64,000 bases of DNA from Setophaga petechia (taxonomy: Eukaryota > Chordata > Aves > Passeriformes > Parulidae): positions 5,351,001-5,415,000 of the forward strand of contig JANCRA010000014.1 of the NCBI GenBank assembly GCA_024362935.1, in the 5' to 3' direction. A program made the position numbers and the translations under genes. The notes beneath the pieces are model-generated. The model was not told the DNA's origin, ran no database searches, and worked only from the letters and a program-made list of their open reading frames with translations. Below, piece after piece: positions 13,433 to 29,127 of the stretch (positions are counted from its first letter, which is position 1; each line of letters starts with the position of its first letter).

Positions 13433-13949
13433 GATGTTTTCCTGGGATAAGTAGCTTAGGCCATTTGCTTAAACTAATTGAAGATATAAAATTTTCTTCT
13501 GATAGGTTGTTTTGACTTAGATTTGCTATATTTTTGTTGGTTTTAAGCACGTTCCCTGCTGGCTTTGTCTGGTGTAACAAGGAAAGGTAGAAGTCCGTGG
13601 AGAAGGAATTAATCCTCTGATATGTTTGGTAGACTGTTACAAATCTTTAATTTGCAAATGTTCATAAGGAACCAGAGATTTACCTGACAGAGTGTGCAGC
13701 ATCTGCTTTTCATGTTTCAGTGTGTTATCAGGGATCTCATTAACTCCTAGGGCTGTTCAGGGAGTGGTTTGAGGAACTGCCCCTGTCACAGGTGGGTCAC
13801 ACTTGTGTTATTTAACTCGTGGCTTGCAGCCACATGGCTGCTGATGCCCCTGGTGAGAAGGGTGCACTGTAGGTTTTGTGCTCTTGTGGAACTTGCTTGT
13901 GTTTCTTTTATCCTCTCTGAAATACTGACTTCCAATGACCTGTGGAATG

Positions 13950-13976
13950 GAAGTAGGGTGTTCATTTACCTGTTAA
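13950..13976 (+). repeat. 27-bp dispersed direct repeat, copy 2
   Basis: Exact second copy of the sequence at 11382-11408, about 2.6 kb away and in the same orientation. Confidence 0.9.
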
Positions 13977-16900
13977 CTCCATTATCCTGGAACAAGATGT
14001 CTTTAGCTAGTCAGATATAAAAAGATTTAAAGCATCTCTAGATGACATTTCTATAATGCGTTGGTGTTTCTGTAAGACATAATAAAATATTCAGTGCTTG
14101 AACAGATGGATATAGCCACAATCCTTCTGAAGATGTTATTTTAAGGATGTGGATTATACTGGATTAATAGGCCAGCAGCTTGGCAGAATGCAGCTTTTTG
14201 GTGTTTCAACTTGTAGAGCTAGTTATAACTTGCAATGAATTAGCTGTAAGTTGCAGCAGTTAAAAAAGATGAAAATTAACTTTTAAAATATGGATTTTTT
14301 TTTCCTTTAATGAAAATTCTATTTCTAGACAATTCTAAGAACCTTAATTCTTTTAACTGCCAAACTCTTTCCTCTGGGCTAGACTTTGACAGATACTTAG
14401 GATTATCAGGTTAACATGCAATGGATAAAAGATGGTGAGAGGCTATGGAAGAGAAAGCTTTTGTTAATGAACATCAGTTTTTAGTAGTGGGCTGTGCTTG
14501 CTCTATCAGAAGGCTCTAAAATCTTGACACATGTCAAAAAAGTATTACTGGCCATGATAAATTTTATGGTGTTTAAATATAATATTTAGCAATGCTGGAA
14601 TCCTGCTGAAGTTAACAATATCTTGTTCACTGATAAGGAATAAAGGTTAATCTATGACCCCTGGTAACTCATATTGAAACAGATCTTAGTCATGGTGTGT
14701 ATTTCCTGATTTAGGTTTGGAAACTGGCCCATGTTTCCATGAGTTCCTCTCCAAAATGAGCCTGAATTTAGCCTTAGAAAATTCATTAAAAAGGGACAGG
14801 AATCCTCCTGTCCATCAGAGTTTTTGTATACCTAGCATGGGGACAACTGCAGCTGGTGTAGGATGGTCCCACATTCTGGAGCACTGCTATAAATGTGCAT
14901 ATGTGAATCCACAGTATCTGAGTGTTCACCAGCTGTAATGTGCAGCTGTGTTGTTTTTTGGTAATCTGGTATATCAGATACATAATAATAATAAAATTTA
15001 TAATAAAAAAGGTAGTAAATTTTCTTCTCACATGGTTATGAGAACTTTCCTTAATTCAGATGTAATATTAAAATCTTTTCAGAGATACCAGTTTCTGGAA
15101 GAGAGTAGACATGGCTCATTTACATGGTTGTACATAAAATAAAGTTTTACTGTGTAGTAAATGCTTCTCAAGTTTAATCTATATTACCTTGGGAAGACTG
15201 GTTAGACACTGAGAGAAAACACATAAAAAGACTTAATCTCAGATATTGGTCTCTTGAGATCAGAATATAATACTGGATGGCCAAAAGATGGAATGATAAA
15301 AATGTTGACATAATTCAAGGAGAAAACATATTTTATCCTGTCAGCTAGCAAGGAATTTCCTGAATTTTACTTTTGTCTTTAGGACTGAGTAAATAAACGT
15401 ATCTATCTTTTGCTTTCTTTCTTACTTGAAGTGTTTACCAGGACTGGGGTGTTTTATACTTTATAATTGTGCCTGTACTAAAATGGGTAATTGTGTACCT
15501 GCTCTTGAGCCAAGCTCTGGTGAAATGTCTGGAAATAAGTTTGTGAGAGAAACTCATATTAGGGTGATGTTTTATCATTTGTTTCCTCAGTATACTCGGA
15601 ACTGCATCTATGCCACTGAGTGTCTCAGGTATCTCAGCTTCAGGTGCCGTGGATTTTTTTTTTTTTTTGAGGTATTTCAGAAGTGCACCATGACCTGCTG
15701 TTGAGTCAATCTGGCATTATTCAGTGTACATATCCTTCACTGCTCAGGTGGTACTTCAACTGTGGATGGTAATGCACTCATTGAAGGATGTTTGATGTGT
15801 TCTCAGCAGAGTTCATTCTCCAGTCTGCAGGATTGTGCTAGAGCACCAGTTGTTGTTCTTACCATGCTTTAAATGGGTGGTAGTGTGTATTGCTCTCAAG
15901 GGATTATTTGAAGTGAAGAACATAGCAAAACAAAGCATTTTCACTTTTTCCACTATTTTTTTCCCAAGTCCTTGTGAAGGAGGATTTTCAATGTCCTTGC
16001 ATGCTCTATAGCAGCTTTACGTGAGTTTTTGAGAATTTTTGTCAAATTAATATGCCTTTTTAGTATCAAATTGAAGTGGTTTTTGGCCCATAGAGCATCT
16101 AAATGTGATGATAATGAGAATCTCTTAGTAAGATAGTTATAAAACATCTGGAAACATTATAATATACATTACTAAAATTTACCACCCTCTGTACTGCCCA
16201 CCTACCTCCCTTTGTTCCACCTCACTATCAAGATAAAAAGTACTGCTTGCAAGCATCATGTCAAAGTATTCCTGAGTTGTGACTGGTGTTGCACAGCAGG
16301 AATTCCACCAAGAACTGCCATTCTATCTGAGCTTTCACATTAGCACAGGCCGAGTCCATCACTTTTTAGCAGCACATCTGCAAGAAGGCAACAAAAATTG
16401 CTGTCATTGTCCTGTGCTGTCATTGTTCCTGGTGCTTTCCACAAGCACTCCAGCAAGGATTCTTGGGTTAGAATGTATTGTCTGGAGCAGCTTTCACTTG
16501 CTGGCTTAGCTTGTGTTGTCCTGCATGAAAACACCACTGCTGCTGCCAATGGGCTCAGCATCACCAAAATGCAGGCTCCAATGCTGGATCTGGTAAATTC
16601 TGGGGATCTCTGCCATGGGAAGGAAGCAGTGCCCAGCTGGAATCTGTGTCTGATTTACATCAGCAGAGCCCACAGCACCTCACTCTTTGCTGGGACACTT
16701 AAACTGGTTGCCTATAATTTTATTCTCTTAAGACATACCCCCACCCCCAAAAACACCCTCCAAAGCCAGGTAGCCCAAGTTTGGATGTCTCATTCTTCTC
16801 TCAGAACTTCTGTGCTCAGCTCTGCTTTGGTTTCACTGCATTCCCTCCTGCTGTGTGCTGGGATAAACAGGAAGATCAGGCCCTGTGTGTGCTCATTTGC

Positions 16901-19900
16901 TTTGTGATCTGATTTATGCTGCTTGCATCTCTTGCTGACTTCAGCCTCTCATTGTGAGCCAGCACAGTTTAGGAAATGCTCTCCCTGGCTTCAGCTGGTG
17001 GCAAAACAGCAACTGAGAAGCAGTTCCCTGCATGAGTCCAGCACTTGCCTTTCCAGTCTTTATTGGACACTGAATCCTGCTTCTCCTTCCTTTCACTCAT
17101 CCTTTTATGAGCTATAGAGGCCAATCTCAGCAAATACTCACCATCATCTTGTCTAAAACCCGAGTTATTTTTGCTGCCTGCTGTACCTTCCTGTTTTGCA
17201 TATGTTTTTTCTGAACTAAATGGGGATGAAATAATGTGTATTCTTCTGAAATTAGGCTGTATTCACCACATAATTCCTAAATAACCATAACTGATTTATC
17301 CTGCACCTTTCAGTGTCTTTTGTCTTTGCATTTTCCTTTACCCAGGTGGTTTTCTCTGCTGAGGAAACAAATTCCAAATAAGGAATACTGAGCTGATTCT
17401 ACTGTCAATTTTCCCACCTCCATACCAGTGTAATTTCAGCTTTTTGCATTAATGATATGTTCGAATATAGTGGTATTTCTGAGGATTTTCTAAAGCAAGA
17501 AACATAAATAACCCTAACTCTGGAACCAATTGCCAAAGGACCCCACAATCTTCATTATGGAAATAATTTATAAAAAGGGCCATTTTGACATGGGAATGAT
17601 TAATTACCTAGTGCTAACAGATATCTGAGATTTCAGCTCTTTTATAACCAGCTTTCTGTATCCATCATGTAACAGAATCGTGCTCCTGGTTTTTACAGAC
17701 TAGAAAATGTGGAAGTATCTGGCAACTACTAAATGAGTCACACGTTATTTCTATAAGATATCTGTCCCAGCTGACACCACCTCACTCAGAATAAAGTTCT
17801 GATGATGCTTCCTGAATATGTGCTAAGCTTCTGAAAGTGCCTGTTCATAGTGTGTCTTTTGGAGCTCTTTAGAGATATCTTTAGAATGAATTTATGTACT
17901 TATGAATTTTGTCCTTTGGCAGTTGCCCTTCCTTCAGAAATACCAATCATGGAAATATTTGTGAAGTTTGTGTGTCAGCAAAGTTCATACAAATTCACTT
18001 AATTGCTGAAGGGAAAGTTCATAGAAGATTTTCAATGGTTACTTCAGTGAGCAAATGCCTGCTTTTTTATTTCAGTTCTGTTTAGGGTCAGTGTGTCAGA
18101 CACTGAAGATAAATAACCAAGGAAAGCCAAGGAGCTTAAAATCCAAGTTACCCTTATTGATGCTTTTCTTTTTTTGATCTTCCTCTTGTCTTTGCTTATG
18201 GGGCCTACTAAAGATCTGTTACATCCTTAAGGGTGTGAATTAGGATTAGAAAACTTTTCCTTAGTGACAAAAATAATGTTTATCCTTGTGTTTATTCTGC
18301 TTAAAAGATGTCATTTTTTCAGAAATTGAAACCTGTATGCTTTGACAGAGCAGTCCTGAGCTATGAATGATCTTGTCCTCTTAATAACCACTCTGGTTTA
18401 TTGGTTTTTGTTTATTCTTTCTCCTAAATGTATTTTTGAAGGGTTGTTATCATCAAAGAGTGGCTGTTTATCAGCTGATATCATTTTTCTGGATATTTTG
18501 TGTGAAAAGACAAATCTCAGCCCTTTCTTCAGAGGGGCTGAAGAAGCTGAGTTCATTGCCAAGGTAACTCTCACTGGATATGTGAGCTCATGGCAGTTAG
18601 GAAAAATACTGCTTAGTGTCAGTCACATGAAAGATCCTTCATTTTCCCACCTCTCAGCCTCTCAGGAAACATTCTGACCTTCTCAGACTGAACAAAAAAG
18701 TTCCCTGGGATACTGGAAAACTCTGTCATGTTTAAAATGAAGTCCCACTGGAGAAGAATCTACCAAACACAAGAGACATTGTTGAGGCTTGTATTTCTTT
18801 AAGGAAGATGTTTTGTCATGTGTGTCTCCTCAGGAGAGAAAAGCTGCCCTTGCTGATTTTTCAGTGGAATTTCCTGTTCTCTTCCTGCTATTTTTTTTTG
18901 AAATTGACTCTATATTTGGAGGAAAAGGTACAGTCCAAAAAAGATCGAGCTGAGCCCAATTCCTGTGCTTTGGAGTGTGATTAAAGACTTGCATTTCCCC
19001 AAACAGCCATGTCACAAGATGCCAAGTGCAGAAGGCATTAATCACCTGCATCTTATCTCTATGAAAAGACATCTTCAAAGCAGAAAGGAGGAGAGTTCTA
19101 CCCTCTAGAGATAAATGGCACATCGTAAATAGCGAGAGGCACTCAGATACTGTGATTATGAGCTCTATAGAAATGCCTATAAATAATACTAGGAAGTGCC
19201 CAGATACTACAGCTTACTTATGAAAATAAATAAAGCACATAAAAATCTGACAAGATGCAAGCTTCTCTCCCATATGAGGACACTTCTCTTTCCTTTTCCA
19301 CTTTCTATTTTGAGAGCAGGATCTGTCATTCAGGGACTAGGTCCTCATCCTTAACTTGCACTCTCTTGAGAAATAGTAAAAAAAACACAATGTAAAATAG
19401 CATAAAAGCATTGAGGTCAGAAAACTTTTGGAGGCATACTTAGCTGTGCATCCTTTCCAAATTTTGTGTTTCAACAAAGAAAGGTGTAGCTGGGCAGAAA
19501 CCTTTAGAATCTGAAATGTGAGAATATTTGAATGTGGATTCTGATACAATAGAAGGAGATTTGGTGCTCACTTCAGTGGGAGTGAGGCATAAAGATTTCA
19601 CAAAGGTGCCTGTAGCAATAATGCATTTGCTTCTGGTGAGCTGCACCCGTCACTCAGCAAGATCAATATCTAAAGAAAAAATTGCATTGGTTGGAATTGC
19701 TTCTTTTTGTATGTCCTTTTTTTTTTTTTTAACCTAGGAAGTTTTGAGCTGTTTTAGTTCTGGTTGGTTTTTCTTTCTCATCAACCATTTTTTTATTAGT
19801 ACTGTTCTCTGATAAGCTACAGGTAATTCTTGGTATTGTTTATATGATTAGCAGTTCAGAAACTCTGCAGTTTTTGTTGGTTAGGTCTCTGAATTACCCT

Positions 19901-22900
19901 GATCTGGGATCAGCAATATTAGTGAGTACTGCCAGTGGGAAAATTTGGTTACAATGTGGATTTTTAAGACCAAAAAAAGTACTGCAGTGAAGTGAATAAT
20001 TTTTATATTTGAAATATTATTTGAACAGAAGTTACTGTGATGGCCTCACTCAGTTTGGTCTGTTTCTAGAGGAGTATATACAAATCTCAAGTGTCTCTGT
20101 ACAAAGACAAATGCTTTACAGTAAACTGCCACAGATTCTTTTCAGGTCTTAGCAAATCCTTTTATATCTCTCTTCTGATAATCTACTGCTTCATTAAAAA
20201 AAAAAAAAAGGTGAATCATCATTTAGTATGGGGGATGAAAACTTGCTTTTCTATCCTCAATTTTTTAATATGGTTGCTCGTAAATGAAGAACTGAGGAAA
20301 TGGCCAGTGCACAAATCCAATTTTACTGGTGTTCTTGATTATGCACAGTGCTCCTGGAGCATTTTGTGGTGTGGAATTCCTCTTGGATAATGCTCTGGAG
20401 CATAATGAGAACATGTGTGTTCCATATAGGTATAAGAATTTTATTTTAAACTCACTGAGTTTTGGTGTTACACTTCCAGCTTCAAAGGCCATGAGCCCCT
20501 CAGTCGGGTTTTGAGGAAGACGCTGCTGAGAAAATTAAATTTTTCTGTCTGTTGGAAATTATCTAGGCATTAGTTTAAAGTCTGTATGAGGTGTTGTTTC
20601 TCTGTGGCAAAATTCCTGCAGGTTTCTTCTTCAGGATGTAGTGCTGAGCCCTGGCCATGTTCTGCCCAAAGGAATTGCACACAACAGGCAGTGAAAGGAA
20701 CTGGGTGCCTGAACTGCTTGGTCTCCTGGTAGTTTTGGCATTTCTTTCCCTTGGGTAAAAATTGAACTGAGGTGGAAAAATTTGAACTTGGCAAGTAGTA
20801 AGAACAGGTTTATTTGTACCACCTTTTTTTTTTTCTAGAGTGATAAAATGAAAGACTGCAAAGGTATTTGATTAAATGCTCGTGAGATTTGAGTAAGTTT
20901 TAGCTGTGAAAATTGAAGAAATGTGTGCCTACCCATGCTGCTTTTGCTGGCTTTTTTATAAAAACTTGTTTTTGGTAGGGTGTCTGCGTGTCAATGAAGT
21001 GCAGAGTTCACTGAATTCCTGCTGAAGATGCTGTGAGTTGATGGGCATGGAAATGTGTCCAAGAGCAGGAGATCAAAGCTAAGATTTGGAACATGACCAT
21101 CCTCAGTTTTGGAATTCCATTGAGCCCCATCACACTGATGATATTAAACTGTGCTTTCAATCTGGGAAAGCTGAGGTGCAAAGCAGCAGTTCATAGCTTT
21201 TGCAGGAAGGCATTTTCTCTGGAAATGATTTTGAAAAATTGTAGGCTGGTACACTTCCATAATACTACAACTGTCAGAAAAAAAACCCAAAACTTGTACT
21301 TTAAAAGCATCTATTGAGTAGTATTAACAGGAATTGGCAATTCTAGTGTGAGCAGCACACCAGAAACATCCCTGTGCATGGCACTGAATGCCAGGAGCAG
21401 TGTGAGGTTACTGATAAACAGAAAACCTTGCAGAAAGAGGAAAATTAACTCTGTGAGAGTATTTAGGCTTGGGACTCTTGTAAGCTCTTTGGTTCCACTG
21501 CTGCAAACATGAAATGGTTTGTAACACATAGTCAGGCCAAATTCCCCACTCACTAACAGTGGTCTCACCCAGAAATTGCTGTATCTGGATAATCCAGTAT
21601 TCTGTGGGCCAAGTACTTAAAAAATGTCTGTCAGATGTTTAGGTGGTAATTCACAGTAAACTTCCAGTCCTGCAGAGCTGCTCCATCTCTCTGAAATATT
21701 AAATATTCTGTTCTTATGAATTATAAATCAAGGAGACATTCAAATCTTATAGCTTGTTTGTATATAGATGGATTGAGTAATTGATTATATTTGTTTTAGT
21801 TATATGTAGAAATGCCAAGCAGCTTGATTAGGTGGTAGCCTAAGGTACATTTATTGTGACCAAATACCTACTTGAAATTGCTTATGGCTTCAGAGCACTC
21901 ATGTATCTGATGGGGTCATCAGTGCCACAAAACCTTCCTGTCTGTGTGCTGCCAGTGCTTGCTGAGCCTGAGGTTCTCTGCAGCTGGAAATGCTGCTGGG
22001 TTCAAGGTCTTCCCTTGGGCCAGCCCTCCAGAACCATGTGCTTGCAGCTGTGTGCAAACCTGAACCATTACGAACACAGGGAGGACAGATTTGTGCTTCC
22101 CAGGAGTTTCTGTGCTTCCTAGGAGCTTGAAAATGAAGCTGTTTCTACATTAGCTTTTCCTCTTCTGTGGATGTTTCTGCTTCTTGATTTGTGCTACTTT
22201 GAAACTGACCAAGTTCATGAGTTTGTTTAATGACACAGAAGGAAACTCCAGACATAATTATTTTTTGTCTGAATTTTAATTATGTTGATCTAAACGTTGA
22301 TGTTTTCCTGGTGTAGTCCTCAGATAAGAAAAACTTTTAAGTGAGATTCTTGCTGCTATCTTTTTTGAAGACCTGAAAACCCCTATTCTTAGGAACTGTT
22401 CCCATTGTCAGTATGTAAGAGTAAGTAAAATTGGAAGAAAAGGAAACGTGGAAGTTTCCAATCTTTAAGTTATTTCACTCTGGACCAGACTGTCAAAATA
22501 CCTGATGGATCCAAAACAAAGAACCATGCTGTGAAAACATGTGAAAGACAAAAAGAGGTTAAAAGATTTTCTTGGATGTATGCACATTGAATAGTCATCA
22601 ATTCTGTTACCAGAATGGCTCCTGGAGTTTGTCTGATGTTGCTGGTGAGAACATGGTCTGGCCTATGATTAAATTCTCATCTTTGCCCAAATGTTTGAAA
22701 GGGCAACTGTCTTAAACCTTTGAACTTTATTTGTAATACAAAACTTCAATTAGATAAAAGACAATAATTAGCAAATCTTTTATCTTAGGGCATAATTAAA
22801 TCTTTAAGGCAGGACATCTTAATCAATGACTTGTAATGACAAGTTCATAAATAAATTAATTCTTCCAATGAGTGTCTGACAGAAATCAATGAGTGTTAAA

Positions 22901-25900
22901 AGAGATTCAGAATGAGGGGACACCACTATAGAAACACTGTAGCTCAATTACACTTGGTTTAAAGATTCTCATATATAAAGTATTAGCTTGTTCAAAAGAT
23001 GATGTATTATTTAAAGACAGATCATTAAAATACGAACATCTAATTTTGTAGAGCCCTTTTTGGAACTTCCATCTTTACATATATAAGCATTTCACCATGG
23101 TTTATGATTATCTTTTTGTATAGGTTCTTTATGAAAATATATAGGCAGCTTGACTGATTTGCTGTCCTTGTTGAGTCCTGGTGATAAGTCTTGTTAGTGA
23201 AAGTAAAACTTGTCAGAGTAGATGTTGTGTAACCTCCATGTCACTGGTAAAGATCACCTATCCATGAAAACTTGTACAAAAGTGTCTCAAGACCTTAAAT
23301 GTTCTTACTCAAGAGATTAGTACATTTCTGTTCATTTAACACCTTCTACCACAGCACAGTACATGATCTTTAACTCAAGGGTTGTCTATTGGTATAGGAA
23401 TGGTGAAATGAGGACACAAAATAAAGGCCCAGGGGATCTCATTCTGTTTTAGAGCTGTTGTGATGAGTGTTACCTGTGAACTGTTAAGCCCTGGGAGCTG
23501 CCTCTTGCTGCAGCCAATACAGCAATGGCTACTAATTTCTACAAAGGGGTTGGTGGAAATTCCACTTTCCTAATATTATATACAACTGTGTTGCTTCTAG
23601 TTGGCTGTGCTAAATCCACTGCTCTGCCTCCTGTCTCCCACTTGTTCTGACCACCAGGTTTTAGTTGACCAAAAATGGCAGCAACTCCATGCTACTTGTG
23701 TAAAGCTCTTAATCATGATTCTTTCCTTACTCATTGAAGTATCACATTCAGTGTTAAAAAAAGCAGTAGCAAATATTTCCAGTTGAACTCTCCTTTATCA
23801 AGTTTCTCCTGTGGTTTGTGGCATTTAGAATATCTCTGACAATAAACACTCAGGTTTTAAATGTTTGGTACAGGAACATGGAGAATAAGTGCTGTAACTC
23901 TTGATGAAGCTTTATCATCATTAGACAAAGGAACTTCATACTGTCAGCATAGATACTAAATCACTTTTGTTCAATTTATGTTGGTTTCTTGAGGTGACAA
24001 GGATTACAGCAAGCATTCCTATGAATTTCTCTTTCTGTATATCAACAGGCCTCCTTGATTAAAAAGTGCAACTGGTCTTGAGCATGCTGAGTTTTTCCAT
24101 CAAGCCTGGGCTGCTGCTGCCAGCAGGTTGGGAGCTGTTGTCCCCCTGATGCATCTGGCAGGGCTGCAGTAGCTGAAAGGCTGCTCTGGTGTTTGGTTTG
24201 CCTGGCAGCCAAGAGGAAGGGCTGTTTGGCCAGTCTGCACAAACAGGTCTGGTCTAGTCCCAGCCAGTTGCACTCCATCTGGAAGATGCACCCAAACTAG
24301 ATTAAACTTGTGGAGCAGATATTGTGGTGGAGACAAGCTGGGAAAGGGAGCTCAGGGTGTTGCAGTGGAGAAAGATGCAGGACGTGCTGGGGCAGGGGAG
24401 GAGGGCAGTGTGAGCAGAGCAGGCTGCACTCAAACCAGAGCACACAAAAGCATGGCAAACTGGGCTATGTTAGACTGCTACTGTGATCTCTTTTCTAACT
24501 TAAGGGATAAAAACACCTCATTAGTTTTATATTGCCCCAGCAGTATTAATTAAATAATTATGCTTTCTCGTGGTGTATTAATGAGACACTCTACAAATTT
24601 ATTTTGGTTTTGAGTGGTAAAATCTGCAGCTTCTAGAATGATCAATTCTTTCTGTTGTTGTGTGGGGCACTGAATATCAGATTAAGTCAAAACGTTAGTG
24701 ATTTCCTATTTGAAACCTGTTCAACAGCACAACAGATGGAAAGTTCTGTTCAGGTTATGCAGATTATGTCCAGATCTGTCACTGATTAAAAGAGAGGTAG
24801 CATGGGCTGGTGGCTGGTGTTGATAGATATCTCTGCAGAATAGTAAGACAGGTCTCACATCCTTGTAGCCCAGCAGCTCTGCCCCTGGCAGACAGTGTCT
24901 GCTGCCCCTCACACCTTATAAAGATCAGTTGCTATTCATGTGAAACTGGGTTATAGCTCAGAGCATCCTTGGACAGATTTGTTCACAACCTGAGTGCTTG
25001 CTGCTCTTCAGAAGGGTGATAGGAATTTAAACCTCATGCTGCTTTGGATATACTCTCCCTTCAGAGCTGTCATCCAGGGTGTCAAATTTATCCTTAGCAG
25101 GCTTCAGCTTTAAAGGTCCTTTACCCACCGTGTAACATTCCTGTCCATCCCATTATGCCCTGTCAGAGGGTGTTGGTGTATTTTGTTTGAAGCAGTTTGA
25201 GTATTTTGCTAAATTCCTTCAAGGGAATTTAAATAGCCCTAATGACTGTATTACCTTACAGGCTTTTAAATGTTTCCCCAGCTGCTTGATTCAATGCAGT
25301 ATGAATTGTGAGCCTTTCCAGAGTAATCTTGGCATTTGTTTAGGAGTTAAATATTAACAGATTCTTTTGTCTTGCTCTCAAACAGTAGTCTCTGCACCTG
25401 CTTAATTTGCTGTAGGGTTTCTTAAAAGCAAATGTTGCTTTCTTTTCAAGTGCTCTGGGTTTTGTTCTCTGAATGTGCTTTACATGGGGTTAGTTTGAAG
25501 AAGCCTTGGACTGAAACAATTCTGTTATCTTGCAAACGTGATTCTGTCCCAGTAAAAATCTGGGATTGGGAAGAGCTCCCAACTGTGCTGATCAACTGGA
25601 GTGGTGGATTTGTTGCAAACAGATTAATTCAATGTGATGCCCTGTACAGGACCTCAAAATTACTTTCAGCATCTTTTTCAGCATGCCAGTTCTTTAAATC
25701 ATCAGAAGAGAGGAAAAAACCCAAAGAAAAAAGAGAAATTAATGAAATCAGTCATGTAGATGGGCTAAATGTTTGAAGCAATGTGGGTGGCTAAGCCAAT
25801 ACAGCAGACGTATCTTAGGTATTTTTCTTTTAAAGACAAAGACAGTCTGCCTCCCACACATTTCAAAATGAATCTCAAATGTATTTTTATAATTTACAAT

Positions 25901-28900
25901 TATTTCCATCAGAGAATAATAGAGGTTTAATGCCTGAGGTAATTAATGTTCTGTGATGTCTATTATAATAGCTATTTTAAGTGTAGGAAATACCCTAATA
26001 AGAAACAGTTTGCTAGTTTGCTGATCTAGTTGATTTTTATCATAGCTTTCTCTGTAAAATAACAATTGGAAGATATGACAATAGATATTTTCATTAAACA
26101 CTTAAGCATCTGATAAAACTTGGGCAAAGATAGATCACTTCAAAAAGAACTCTTTTAAAAAAATCAACCCCTGTCAATTTCTGACATTTATTTTTATGCT
26201 ACCCTGTGTTTTAAAATATGTTGTGACATTTATTAAATATAGTAATTGGCGAATTGCAATGCTTTGAATCCAGTTAAAACCCAGAATATGTTATTTTTTT
26301 TTTAATGAAAGAAGAATTTGATTAATGAAGACTGTATTTTATAAGGAACATTTAACTGGTTGTAGAGTTACCTATTTTCCAAGTTATGTATTGAAGTCAT
26401 TACAAACCAGTAAACTTGTAATTTCTTTTTTATTCTCCTCCTGGTTTCCTATCTGTAAAATCTTGAATAACTGTTTTGTGTTATTGTTTCCTCCCCAGTT
26501 CCTTGTTCCTGTACCTGCAGTGGCTTCTTCTTTCCCCCTACTTATTCAGCACATATAATTCTGTCCTTTGTAGTGCTTGAGGTTCTCTCTTATATCTCTC
26601 TTCCTCCTCTACATTTCTGTATTCAGGACCTTGTTAGACTTGTCTGCTTTCCATGTAACTTCATTTGGTGTCTGTCCCCCATACAATATTACCTTTCTTC
26701 CTTGTACTTATATTTTCTTGAAGGATTCATTTTATTATACTTTTTTCACAAGCTCCAGTTCAACAGAATTCTCAAAGAATCTGCTGTCATTCTGAATAAA
26801 GCTACTTATTTTCAGATTTCTGGGATTCATAAGCATGAGTTATCTTAAAAGGAATTATGTTTTACTTTTTAGACGCCTTTCATAAGTAAGTTTTCTCTTT
26901 GTCAGACATGTTACCTTATTTTTCCTGTTGATTTTGTTATCTATTATAATTTCTATTTGTATATGTTGGTTCTGGTTGTAGTGTTTGATCTTTATATTGC
27001 TCAGGCTCATCTTCTCATCCATTCATTTTCAGTTCAGCTTTTCTATAGCAAATGCCACTTTCCTTAAGTCTCCAGTTCCAACTCTTCTCCCTTTAGCCTC
27101 CCAATCCCAAACTCTCATGATGGCACTCCTTACTGAAACTGTCACTAAAATTGCAAATTGGCTGACAGTATACTCTGATTTTTCCCAGCAGGGCAATAAA
27201 TGTATCACCCTGCTGTAAAAATTCTGACCCTAACATTTCCAAAGTGCTCTACAAGCTTTAGGCCAGGTACACAGTACAGAATGCTTGGTGCAGAGATTTA
27301 AGTTTTCTGTGTTAAAATTAAGTATTTCTGAAAAAGTTTTCATTGACTGCCTCTAAGATTTTTCTCAGATTGTCAGCTCCTGGTATGCTGAAGCTTTGCT
27401 GTGTTACTGGAAGGTCAGGCTGTGCTCAAAACTGCAGTTACAGTAAGCTTTGAAGGTGTTATCTGAGCCAGCCCAAAAAACCTGTTTCCTCTTCAAAAAA
27501 TATTATTCCTTCAATTCTGTTCACTTGCTTTTTCAAAAATTAGAAAAGAGATTTCCAGAACTGATTTGGTTTAAAGTGACCATTGTAATAACAACACTGG
27601 TGAGTTTTTACTGTGTGTCTTCATCCAGCTGAATAAATGATCTGACAGTTGAGTGACTCGGGGTCTTTAACTCTCAATCCTTACCTCAGCCTTGTAAGAG
27701 CTAAATCTAAGGACTTAGTGCTTGAGAACTTCTAGGTACTTTGGGTGTTGGGGTGGTGGTGGTGCTGTGTTTGTGTGGTGTTTTTTGAAGTATTTTTGCT
27801 CCCAAAAGCGAGGCTGCCCAGCTGTGCCTGTGTAACATCACTGACCCGGGGCTGCAGCTGCAGCTCCCTGAATGTCAGGGACTTCCTTCCCTGCCAAGCC
27901 TGACCTGAGCACTCAGCTTTCATTTGTGAGCTCAGGGCTCTGGGGCTTCTCAGGGACGTTATGTGCTTTCATTTTCATTTGTCCAGGATAGGAAATCAGC
28001 TTGGGAAGGGTTGGCATATTTAACATCCCACCCCCAATCCCACTGCTGCCAGTATATGGGAGTCAGCTTAAATATATCCTCCTACTAACTACTGATGGAC
28101 TGGTGCTAAATGTTTGTTTTGGCTTAAAGGGGCACTGCTGAGATGTAATCACAGGATGGTTTTGTTTCAGATTTTCCATTGAGTGCATAGTTTTCTGGCT
28201 GACTTACTTGGCTGTGTGTTTCAACAGATATATGTATATACATGGTTATCCAGTGGTCTACGTGAAATATAGCAACATTCCCTTTGCACGTTGTTAATAT
28301 GAATTTAGAAATGAATGACTAACTTAAACAGTCCCTTGCAGATGTTATGAAAGTGTTCTGGGTTAGAAAAAAAAATAAAATATAGGGAAAAACTGAATGT
28401 ACTAGTAGTTATTTGTGGGTTTTGCTTGCCCTTTTTTAGGTTCCTTTCTGGCTTTAAATTCTCTCTCTGGTTTTGGCTCTTATGCAGTTGTACAGTGGTG
28501 CCTATAGATGAGCATGTACAAAGCATCAATACAGGGCAGTGGCTTCTCTTTTAAATAATTAACAAATTGTGATATATTTTTCTAGTAGAGAGCATCTAGG
28601 GCTCAGTGCAATGTGGGACTTTTTGATGTTCTGTAATGGCCCTTGACATTACAACTCCACCTTCTGGCCTTGGAAAGTAAGGGCTGGGTGCATCATTGCC
28701 TACGGAAGAAGAAATTTTTATGCATATTTACAGCAGGGGCAAAAGAGAAGCCAAATTCTCTAGTACTGAGAAGTTGTTTTTCTTGTGAGTTTGCATTCAT
28801 CTTCAATCTGAGTGTGGCAGGGACCTGGACTAGTCTGTCAATACAGTATTTTCAATTTTCCATGAGGAGGTATTAAGATTTGTAAATAGCTTAAAACACA

Positions 28901-29127
28901 AGGATTTTACTTCAGTTCTTGATTTAGGATCTACCATTCCTAGCACTCAATCTCTTCAGTATTGAGAACTGAAACAAAGAATGTTGAAGCATCCACACCT
29001 CAGTCTGTCTGCAGAGCACTATCTAATGGATGGGGTCATGTTTTAAAAGAAATCAAAATCACAAATGACTGGCAAAGCAAGGGTCAGCCCTATAATCAGT
29101 TCAAGGTTATGTTCATTGTGATATTTG

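Noticed and set aside
16398..16907. 169-residue + strand open frame
   Set aside because: The longest host open frame outside repeats, but with no domain, no splice context and no homology that I can name; likely chance.
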